A DNA stretch of 11,260 nt, taken from positions 1 through 11,260 of the forward strand of contig JAJYPW010000017.1 in assembly GCA_021795055.1 (NCBI GenBank), written 5' to 3'. A program made the translations under genes and the position numbers. The DNA comes from Thermoplasmata archaeon (GTDB lineage Archaea; Thermoplasmatota; Thermoplasmata; Thermoplasmatales; Thermoplasmataceae). Of this stretch, positions 1-5,545 are shown piece by piece. Within the stretch, counting starts at the first letter, position 1. The number at the start of each line of letters is the position of its first letter. Under the pieces are notes generated by a model that saw only the letters and a list, made by a program, of their open reading frames with translations, searched no databases and was not told the origin of the DNA.

Positions 1-570
1 CTGATTACCAGGGGGGGGGGCTATGAATGGATCATCTTTGTGATCTTCGGGATAGCGATGCTGTTCTGTGCCTTAGACCTGGCCATGGGGAAAAAAAACG
101 AGGAGAAATTTCCCGATCGAAAGAAAAGGAAATCTTCTTCGCTTGAACTGGATTCCAGCTACTACGATCCCGCGTGCGGGACACAGGTTTACTATTCCCC
201 TGACAGCGTAGGGAAAGGTCTGGGATTGATGTTTATTGCAGGAATATTGTCCGGGCTGCTTGGGATAGGCGGAGGGGTATTCAACGGCATTGCTATGAAT
301 GGAGTTATGAAGCTCCCCTTCAGGGTTACGGTCGCTACCAGCAATTTTATGCTGGGAACAACTGCGGCTGCCAGCCTGGGTGTTTACCTCCTGTGCGGAT
401 ATGTCTACCCTCTACTGGTTGCCCCTGTTGCGGCAGGTATTGTTATCGGTTCCATTTACGGAAGGAAAATGATGAGAATCGCCAGGCCAACTACCCTCAA
501 AGCAATTTTCATATTAGTGATAGTCGCCGTAGGGATAGAGATGATAGGAAAAGGGGCAGTTACCATATGA
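1..570 (+). CDS. TauE/SafE-family membrane exporter, C-terminal part (5' end outside the window)
   Basis: The frame is open to the left edge, so the gene starts upstream; the GTG at 40 is just an internal codon. The visible 189 residues start with one membrane segment (about residues 9-28). A hydrophilic, Lys/Arg-rich loop follows (about 29-75), then the hallmark second repeat of TauE/SafE proteins: an 'LSGLLGIGGG' glycine motif at about residues 83-92, then 'ATSNFMLGTTAAASLG' and further hydrophobic helices. Family members move sulfite, sulfonates, sulfoacetate or other small anions across the cytoplasmic membrane; substrate cannot be read from sequence. The stop overlaps the next start (ATGA), so it is co-translated with a DUF1634 protein, a frequent partner. 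The apr-sat operon just downstream makes sulfite a reasonable guess. A run of ten G at 11-20 lies in the coding frame and could be an assembly error. Confidence 0.88.
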   Translation: MITRGGGYEWIIFVIFGIAMLFCALDLAMGKKNEEKFPDRKKRKSSSLELDSSYYDPACGTQVYYSPDSVGKGLGLMFIAGILSGLLGIGGGVFNGIAMNGVMKLPFRVTVATSNFMLGTTAAASLGVYLLCGYVYPLLVAPVAAGIVIGSIYGRKMMRIARPTTLKAIFILVIVAVGIEMIGKGAVTI

Positions 571-968
571 ATGAATCCGGGATTAAATCTGCAATCCGTG
601 GAATTCTGTACTACGGGGTGATCGCAAGCCTCTTTTCTTTGATCGCAGGGGCGTTGATTCTGGTTTTCATGGCGGGCGATGCATGGATTTCAATCAACGT
701 TACCACGAACGGGTGGAATGGGGGAGCCGATCTGATTGAGCTTGGGCTGCAAAGCAGCCTTGCGGAGGAAATTGCTTCAGTTCTGCTGGCATCCGGTATT
801 GTTATACTGATGGCAATACCCATCGTGAGAACCTGCTTTACGGCAATGCAGTTCGCACTGAACAGGGATAGGATGTTTGCTGTTGTCTCCCTGCTTATCC
901 TTGCAATCGTTGTCATTAGCTTCCTTGTCGTCGGTCCAATGGAGGCTGGCCTCTATAAATTTCCATGA
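567..968 (+). CDS. DUF1634-family small integral membrane protein
   Basis: A 133-residue protein. The start is the ATG at 567, which overlaps the exporter stop by 4 nt; longer readings into the upstream gene are shadows. Three hydrophobic segments can be seen, at roughly residues 14-35, 70-92 and 105-127. The second carries the pattern 'LLASGIVILMAIPIVRT', typical of DUF1634, and is followed by a short basic stretch and the last helix. DUF1634 proteins are known mainly from their frequent pairing with TauE/SafE permeases, where they may act as an accessory subunit; no activity has been demonstrated that I know of. The translational overlap here supports a joint transport unit with the upstream protein. 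Confidence 0.8.
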   Translation: MNESGIKSAIRGILYYGVIASLFSLIAGALILVFMAGDAWISINVTTNGWNGGADLIELGLQSSLAEEIASVLLASGIVILMAIPIVRTCFTAMQFALNRDRMFAVVSLLILAIVVISFLVVGPMEAGLYKFP

Positions 969-1002
969 TTCGCAAGTCGATGACAGGTTTCCGTGAATTG
1001 CC

Positions 1003-1009
1003 TTTTTTT
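1003..1009 (+). terminator. T-tract terminator after the exporter pair
   Basis: A run of seven T lies 35 nt after the DUF1634 stop. Archaeal RNA polymerase terminates at U-rich tracts without needing a hairpin, so this is a plausible end for the exporter transcript. I see no strong stem before it. The call rests on position and composition only. Confidence 0.35.
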
Positions 1010-1059
1010 GGGGTCCTGGAGGGGGATATTGCAGAAGATACCTCATGGATTCGGTAGGT

Positions 1060-1071
1060 GTCTTATTACTC
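1060..1071 (+). promoter_or_regulatory. Possible TATA box of the apr-sat operon
   Basis: An A/T-rich element (TTATTA at 1063-1068) sits about 30 nt before the ATG at 1097. That spacing would fit a leaderless or near-leaderless transcript, common in Thermoplasmatales. It separates the exporter unit from the apr-sat unit. The match to the TATA consensus is weak, and the same bases would be coding if the alternative GTG start at 1058 were used. Confidence 0.3.
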
Positions 1072-1096
1072 ATTTTACGATTTAGAGCAGATAATT

Positions 1097-1228
1097 ATGG
1101 AAAAGACGACTTTTGCAGGAGGAGGCCATGGCTGCGACACGAGATCCTCGGACGCCGCGGAAATTTGTATAGGAAAACTGTCCGAATTTCCTGACAGATA
1201 CGCAAGCGAATATCCGCAGGGGTGCTGA
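1097..1228 (+). CDS. Small 43-residue cysteine-containing protein upstream of aprB
   Basis: This frame begins at the ATG at 1097 and ends with TGA at 1226-1228, two bases before the preferred aprB start, so the two would be translationally coupled. The product has a glycine-rich start ('FAGGGHGC'), three cysteines (C13, C24 and C43, the last being the C-terminal residue), and an acidic, aromatic-containing body with no membrane segment. Its codons (AGA, ATA, GGA) resemble those of aprB. An in-frame GTG at 1058 would give 56 residues, but the bases between look like a promoter. I do not recognise the family. Its place at the head of the operon suggests a role with APS reductase, for instance as a small partner or leader peptide, but that is inference. 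It might also be chance. Confidence 0.5.
   Translation: MEKTTFAGGGHGCDTRSSDAAEICIGKLSEFPDRYASEYPQGC
1218..1224 (+). promoter_or_regulatory. Ribosome binding site that sets the aprB start
   Basis: AGGGGTG lies six bases before the ATG at 1231 and partly matches the anti-Shine-Dalgarno complement GGAGGTGA. It favours ATG 1231 over the in-frame GTG at 1222, which lies inside this motif. The resulting N-terminus, MPTFV, is typical of AprB. Confidence 0.6.
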
Positions 1229-1230
1229 AG

Positions 1231-1683
1231 ATGCCCACGTTTGTGATAGCTTCAAAATGCAAGAACAACGGAAAATGCGAGGAAATCTGCCCAAGCGACA
1301 TTATGCGGGTAGATCCGGTGCTTCAGAAGGCATACAACATCGAGCCGGACATGTGCTGGGAATGTCTCTCATGCGTGAAAGCCTGTCCGGAAAACGCAAT
1401 TGAGGCAAGGCCGTATGCAGACATATCCCCTCTTGGATCTGAAATCTCCGTATCCAGGGACGAGAAATTGAATACGATAAAGTGGAAAATAAAGTATAGG
1501 GATAGCAGGAAGAAGGAGTTCAGTTTCCCCATAAGGACAACCCGGTGGGACTCCATAGAAATACCGGACCTCAATGGAAATGGGGACATTGATGGGCAGG
1601 AGCTTTCCATGGAACCGGAAGAATTGCTCACGGGAAATGATCTGCCGACTCTGCAGACTAATGCCGGCAATGGGGGGCGATGA
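1231..1683 (+). CDS. aprB: Adenylylsulfate (APS) reductase, beta subunit
   Basis: AprB is the iron-sulfur subunit that carries electrons between the FAD of AprA and the external redox partner in APS + 2e- <-> sulfite + AMP. The 150-residue protein starts MPTFV. A ferredoxin-like region follows: C10, C16 and C20 ('EICPSDIM'), then 'MCWECLSCVKACP' with C42, C45, C48 and C52. W43 matches the Trp known to lie between the clusters in the Archaeoglobus enzyme. 'SPLG' and 'FPIRTTRWDSIE' then match the AprB beta region, followed by a C-terminal tail that in known structures wraps AprA. Two oddities: only seven cysteines are present in the two cluster motifs, with Asn (N13) where the second cysteine is expected, and the tail holds an EF-hand-like loop at D113-E124. 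aprA starts 3 nt after its stop. Confidence 0.93.
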   Translation: MPTFVIASKCKNNGKCEEICPSDIMRVDPVLQKAYNIEPDMCWECLSCVKACPENAIEARPYADISPLGSEISVSRDEKLNTIKWKIKYRDSRKKEFSFPIRTTRWDSIEIPDLNGNGDIDGQELSMEPEELLTGNDLPTLQTNAGNGGR

Positions 1684-1686
1684 GAT

Positions 1687-3525
1687 ATGCAATTGCACAC
1701 GGTTGAATCGGATATTCTGATTGTCGGAGGGGGCATGGCGGGATGCGGTGCAGCCTATGAAGCAAGGACATGGGGGAAGGATCTCAAGATTGTCATTGCG
1801 GAAAAGGCAAATATCGATCGCAGTGGAGCCGTCGCCATGGGGCTCTCCGCTATCAACACGTACCTGGGAATGAGATGGAATCAGAACACCCCTGAGGATT
1901 TTGTCAGGTACGTGAGAGGTGATCTGATGGGGCTCGTCAGGGAAGACCTGGTTTACGATGTGGCAAGGCATGTGGATTCGTCTGTCCATCTCCTGGAGGA
2001 GTGGGGTCTGCCCATAATGAAGGATGCTTCCGGGAAATACCTGAGGGAAGGTAAATGGCAGATTCTAATCCACGGGGAAAGCTACAAGCCGATAGTGGCA
2101 GAGGCAGCAAAAAAGGCAGCTTCGGAAGTCTATAACAGGATCATGATAACACATCTGATCAAGGATCCGAAGAACAGCAACAGGATTGCCGGAGCGGTTG
2201 GATTTAATGTCCGGGATGGATCTTTCTGGGTTTTCCGAAGCAGGGCAGTTATACTTGCCTCCGGCGGAGCGACGCACATCTTTCGCCCGAGATCAGTAGG
2301 CGAAGGCTGGGGAAGAACATGGTACTCCCCATGGAGCACGGGTTCGGCCTATGCCCTTCCCATAATGGCAGGCGCGAAGATGGTGCAGATGGAGGTCAGG
2401 CTTGTGCCCACCAGGTTCAAGGATGGCTACGGACCGGTAGGTTCGTGGTTCCTCTATCTAAAGTCATACGCAACCAACTCCAATGACCAACTGTATGATA
2501 ATGACAGGGAAAAGTTGAGGGCCAAATACGGCAAGTATGCAGATGCCAAGCCCATGCCAACATGCCTCAGGAACCACCTGATGATCGAGGAGATCAAGGG
2601 GGGGAAGAACCCCATAATTATGCACACTGAAAAGGTGCTTGATACGGAGGAAAAAGAGGAAGCGGGCTGGGAAGACTTTCTTGACATGACCGTGAGCCAG
2701 GCAATGGTTTGGGCGTCCCAGAACACTGATCCGAAGGAAAAATGGTCTGAGCTTGTACCGACCGAACCGTATATCATGGGATCCCATGCAGTCAATGCAG
2801 GGACATGGGTCAGCGGACCATCAGATATTGCGCCCGAGGATTACCAGTGGGGCTGGAACCGCATGACTACCATCACCGGTCTTTTCGCGGCCGGTGATGC
2901 AGCCGGAGGAGCTGCGCACAAGTTCTCTTCGGGATCGTTTGCGGAGGGCAGAATCGCAGGAAAGAGCGCAGCCAAATTTGTGCATGAAAGCAAGGACCGG
3001 CTACCGGCTATCGATGATCAAGAAATTGAAAAACTTAAAAACGACATTTTCCAGCCTCTTGAAAATTACGAGATAGGACATACTTTCATCACAAAGGGAA
3101 CTGTTTCGCCATACTACCTGTATCCCAGCCAGGGGCTTAAGAGGCTCGAGAAGATAATGGACGAGTATGCCGGCGGGGTCTCGACACTGTACACCACCAA
3201 CCTGGTGAACATGAACCGTGGCCTTGAACTTCTGAGCATGCTAAAGGAAGACCTGCCACTCCTCGGGGCTGAAGATTTGCACCAGCTGCAGAGGGGGTGG
3301 GAACTCAACCACAGGGTTCTTACGGCAGAAGCAGTGCTGAGGCATACGATGTTCAGGGAAGAGACAAGGTGGCCCGGCTATTATTATAGATCGGATTTCC
3401 CCTCGATCGACGACAAGAACTGGAATGTCTTCGTACTGTCCCAGTTTGATGCGGATTCCAGGCTCTGGTCCTTCGAAAAGGCGCCCGTGCACGTCCTGAT
3501 AGGTAACGAAGGTGTTGCCCCATGA
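1687..3525 (+). CDS. aprA: Adenylylsulfate (APS) reductase, alpha subunit (FAD)
   Basis: This is the catalytic FAD subunit of dissimilatory APS reductase, a soluble cytoplasmic enzyme working with AprB and Sat. The protein has 612 residues, somewhat shorter at the N-terminus than the roughly 640-residue Archaeoglobus protein but otherwise colinear with it as I recall it. Visible features: the Rossmann motif 'ILIVGGGMAGCGAAYEA' (10-26); 'RSGAVAMGLSAINTY' (45-59) with N57; 'IHGESYKPI' (128-136); 'RTWY' with W212; 'RFKDGYGPVGSWF' with R243; 'PYIMGSHAVNAGTW' with H367; the FAD-binding 'GLFAAGDAAGGAAHKFSSGSF' region near 398-418; and 'ETRWPGYYYRSDFP' near the end. W212, R243 and H367 correspond to the substrate residues W234, R265 and H398 described for Archaeoglobus, so the enzyme looks active. 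The stop overlaps sat by ATGA. Confidence 0.97.
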   Translation: MQLHTVESDILIVGGGMAGCGAAYEARTWGKDLKIVIAEKANIDRSGAVAMGLSAINTYLGMRWNQNTPEDFVRYVRGDLMGLVREDLVYDVARHVDSSVHLLEEWGLPIMKDASGKYLREGKWQILIHGESYKPIVAEAAKKAASEVYNRIMITHLIKDPKNSNRIAGAVGFNVRDGSFWVFRSRAVILASGGATHIFRPRSVGEGWGRTWYSPWSTGSAYALPIMAGAKMVQMEVRLVPTRFKDGYGPVGSWFLYLKSYATNSNDQLYDNDREKLRAKYGKYADAKPMPTCLRNHLMIEEIKGGKNPIIMHTEKVLDTEEKEEAGWEDFLDMTVSQAMVWASQNTDPKEKWSELVPTEPYIMGSHAVNAGTWVSGPSDIAPEDYQWGWNRMTTITGLFAAGDAAGGAAHKFSSGSFAEGRIAGKSAAKFVHESKDRLPAIDDQEIEKLKNDIFQPLENYEIGHTFITKGTVSPYYLYPSQGLKRLEKIMDEYAGGVSTLYTTNLVNMNRGLELLSMLKEDLPLLGAEDLHQLQRGWELNHRVLTAEAVLRHTMFREETRWPGYYYRSDFPSIDDKNWNVFVLSQFDADSRLWSFEKAPVHVLIGNEGVAP

Positions 3526-4787
3526 ACAATCTGGGTCACAACGACAAACCTGTCGTAGAGCACATAATGAAGGGAGAAGTGGAGAAAAAGCTGCATGGCC
3601 TCCCGGTTCTCCCGGTAAGGAGGGAAATTGCACATGAGGTCATTAGCATGGCCTACGGGTTCTTCACGCCGGTTTCAGGGTTTATGGGAAGGGATGAAGT
3701 GACCTCCACCCTCAGCAGGATGGAGTTGCCGGACGGGTCACTCTGGAGCATTCCCATTGTGCTGGACGTGAAGCAGGAGGAAATCAAGAGGCTGGGACTC
3801 AAGCCTAGTGACAGTGTGCTTCTCGAATACCTTGGGGCACCTCTAGCCACGCTGGACATAGACGAATTCTTTTCTTATGACCTTGGCAAGATGGCTGAGA
3901 TGGCATACGGAACCAGGGACCCGAAGCACCCTGGCGTAAAAAGGACTATGGAGTACAGCGGCGACTTCGTTGCCGGGCGGATCAATCTGGTGAACGAACC
4001 TGTGTTCAACGAGCCTTTCTCCGAGTTCTGGAAGACCCCTTTGCAGCATCGCCAGGCGTTTGCAATGAAGAACTGGAAGAATGTCGTTGCCCATCAGACC
4101 AGGAATGTCCCCCACAGCGGGCACGAGTCATTGATGAAACAGGCATGGTTTGCAGCGAATGAGGATATGCCGGTCGATGAGATACACACAGGAGTGCTGG
4201 TGAATGCAATAATAGGCGAGAAGAGAACAGGCGACTACATCGATGAGGCTATCCTCCTTGGCCAGGATGCGTTGAGAAAGGGTGGCTACTTCAAGGACAA
4301 TGTCCATATGGTAACGTTCACGCTATGGGACATGAGATATGCCGGGCCAAGGGAAGCAATATTCCATGCGATACTGAGGACAAACCTTGGGTGCACTCAC
4401 CATATGTTCGGAAGGGATCATGCAGGAGTCGGAAACTTCTACAAACCTTACGATGCGCAGGATGTGCTCAAGGCGGAGAGGGACAAGCTCAAGATAAAAC
4501 CCGTCTTTCTCAGGGAAAACTGGTACTGCCCGGTCTGCAATGAGGTAACCAATGAAGCGCTTTGCGGCCATGAAAACCAAAGCCAGAATTTCAGCGGCAC
4601 GCTTATAAGAAGCATATTGACTGATGGTGTCAAGCCTACCAAGAGAGTGATGCGGCCTGAGGTGTTTGACGTCGTAATGAGCAGCGCCGATAAATACGGT
4701 TTCGGTTCACCCTTTGTGACAAATGAATACCTCAATTCCAGGCAGCCTGTATTCAACCTTCAAAAGATGGAGGTGCTTGCATCATGA
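3522..4787 (+). CDS. sat: Sulfate adenylyltransferase (ATP sulfurylase)
   Basis: Sat catalyses sulfate + ATP <-> APS + pyrophosphate. Beside AprBA it either activates sulfate for reduction or, in reverse, makes ATP from APS during sulfite oxidation. The 421-residue protein is the homo-oligomeric prokaryotic type without an APS kinase domain. Motifs: N-terminal PUA-like region with 'AYGFFTPVSGFMG'; nucleotide motif 'QTRNVPHSGHE' at 192-202 (the family's QxRNxxHxGHE); 'MRYAGPREAIFHAILRTNLG'; 'FGRDHAGVG' at 296-304; and a zinc-knuckle-like site C336-x2-C339-x8-C348-x-H350 as in several thermophile enzymes. Val at 196, where Pro is common, is a minor change. It overlaps aprA upstream and orf104 downstream by 4 nt each, so the three are translationally coupled. 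Confidence 0.96.
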   Translation: MNNLGHNDKPVVEHIMKGEVEKKLHGLPVLPVRREIAHEVISMAYGFFTPVSGFMGRDEVTSTLSRMELPDGSLWSIPIVLDVKQEEIKRLGLKPSDSVLLEYLGAPLATLDIDEFFSYDLGKMAEMAYGTRDPKHPGVKRTMEYSGDFVAGRINLVNEPVFNEPFSEFWKTPLQHRQAFAMKNWKNVVAHQTRNVPHSGHESLMKQAWFAANEDMPVDEIHTGVLVNAIIGEKRTGDYIDEAILLGQDALRKGGYFKDNVHMVTFTLWDMRYAGPREAIFHAILRTNLGCTHHMFGRDHAGVGNFYKPYDAQDVLKAERDKLKIKPVFLRENWYCPVCNEVTNEALCGHENQSQNFSGTLIRSILTDGVKPTKRVMRPEVFDVVMSSADKYGFGSPFVTNEYLNSRQPVFNLQKMEVLAS

Positions 4788-5098
4788 CCAAAGATGGCGG
4801 AATAAAGATAGACGTTTGGGTAAATGAGGAACGGCTGGAAAAACTGAAAGCGGCAGGTCTGGCTGAAATTGCCAGGGAAAAGTTTGCAGGTATGATGGTC
4901 CTGGAAATCGCATGCACCGAAGAGCTGAAGGACGCACTTCTGCGGAAATATCCTTCAGCCAAGTACGATTCGTCTACCACGCATTCGATAGAGCTCATCC
5001 CGAGGGAGGTGAAGGACGGCATCTTCTCCACTGCGCTGAGGCTTCATTCCACGGGTCCGGAGGTTATTGGCCAATTCCTGCAGGAAAAAAAGGACTGA
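4784..5098 (+). CDS. Uncharacterised 104-residue protein coupled to sat
   Basis: I do not recognise the family. The start ATG overlaps the sat stop (ATGA), which is strong evidence that it is a real gene of the operon. The protein is soluble, with no signal peptide or membrane segment and a single cysteine (C44). Predicted by eye, it alternates strands and helices: strand 'IKIDVWV', helix about 16-34, strand 'MMVLEIA', helix about 45-57, strand 'HSIELIP', then a helix near 90-102. This is the kind of pattern found in small alpha/beta sandwich proteins. From memory, the Archaeoglobus sat-apr cluster also contains a small unassigned ORF, but I cannot say they are related. A role as a sulfate/APS-pathway partner or regulator is inferred from position only. 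Confidence 0.8.
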   Translation: MTKDGGIKIDVWVNEERLEKLKAAGLAEIAREKFAGMMVLEIACTEELKDALLRKYPSAKYDSSTTHSIELIPREVKDGIFSTALRLHSTGPEVIGQFLQEKKD

Positions 5099-5105
5099 AC
5101 AGGAG

Positions 5106-5138
5106 ACTGTGATCGACTGCCGATCACAGTTCATTTTT
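5106..5138 (+). terminator. Hairpin plus T tract ending the apr-sat operon
   Basis: ACTGTGATCG (5106-5115) and CGATCACAGT (5121-5130) form a perfect 10-bp stem with a 5-nt loop (ACTGC), followed by TTCATTTTT. It starts 7 nt after the orf104 stop. The shape is that of an intrinsic terminator or a 3'-end stabiliser. A dyad-binding regulator site is also possible but less likely at this position. Confidence 0.7.
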
Positions 5139-5143
5139 AAACC

Positions 5144-5197
5144 CAGCCGATTCCACCCGGTGATGGCTTGCACGCGATTGTGGTCGGCTGGTCTTTT
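5144..5197. other. Second stem-loop in the apr-sat / secE intergenic region
   Basis: CAGCCGA-tt-CCAC (5144-5156) can pair with GTGG-TCGGCTG (5180-5190), giving an 11-bp stem with a 2-nt bulge and a 23-nt loop. A T-rich stretch (GTCTTTTG) follows. It may be a backup terminator or part of a small RNA. No tRNA or other known RNA fold is recognised. I see no gene between 5099 and 5316. Confidence 0.4.
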
Positions 5198-5275
5198 GCT
5201 TGAGCCGTTGTTATTCGCCTTTTTTGTCGTAATTTACTTCGAGTTCCTGAATACGAATCGCCATGCGTACGATCA

Positions 5276-5291
5276 GGAAAAATGTTATAAT
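5276..5291 (+). promoter_or_regulatory. Putative BRE/TATA promoter of the secE-spt5 operon
   Basis: A purine-rich stretch (AGGAAAAATG) runs into TTATAAT (5285-5291), centred about 29 nt before the secE ATG. That spacing predicts a transcript beginning at or just before the start codon. It follows the apr-sat terminator and precedes four closely spaced rightward genes, as expected for an operon promoter. Confidence 0.5.
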
Positions 5292-5316
5292 GGATAATAA
5301 TGTTGGATGGTAAAAG

Positions 5317-5535
5317 ATGGCAATTGAAGATTCTCTTCTGGATGTTCAGAAGAAGGTTGAAAGAAGGTTTTCCAACATAGGCAAGGGAAAGTATGCCAGA
5401 ATACTGAAAATGGCGAGAAAGCCTACGAGCGAGGAATACGTGAAGATAGTATTTATTACCGGGATGGGCATCATATTCCTTGGGGTTCTTGGGTTTGTCA
5501 TCTATCTTATAACCCTCTATACTGGCCTCCAGTAG
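5317..5535 (+). CDS. secE: Preprotein translocase subunit SecE (Sec61 gamma)
   Basis: SecE is the small clamp subunit of the SecYEG channel that exports and inserts proteins at the cytoplasmic membrane. The 72-residue length is usual for archaea. An amphipathic N-terminal helix (about 5-33) leads into the conserved 'MARKPTSEEYVKI' segment (32-44) and one membrane helix (about 45-69, 'FITGMGIIFLGVLGFVIYLI'). This order is diagnostic for the archaeal/eukaryotic family. The gene lies 10 nt before spt5, a very common archaeal and bacterial (secE-nusG) arrangement. Confidence 0.95.
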   Translation: MAIEDSLLDVQKKVERRFSNIGKGKYARILKMARKPTSEEYVKIVFITGMGIIFLGVLGFVIYLITLYTGLQ

Positions 5536-5545
5536 GTGCGGATTT

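Noticed and set aside
1128..1172. A 14-codon ORF with a strong AGGAGGAGG motif just upstream, which could be a leader peptide of aprB.
   Set aside because: It lies wholly inside the better-supported 43-codon frame, ends far from aprB, and the GGA GGA GGC codons explain the purine run. Kept only as an alternative use of the region.
1045..1191. A 49-codon frame starting ATG 1045 ahead of aprB.
   Set aside because: It is very rich in arginine, overlaps the 43-codon frame, has no ribosome binding site, and stops 39 nt before aprB without coupling.
5144..5190. Possible tRNA or C/D-box RNA in the secE upstream region.
   Set aside because: No cloverleaf arms or T-loop sequence can be fitted, and the C and D boxes are imperfect and badly spaced. 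Reported only as a stem-loop.
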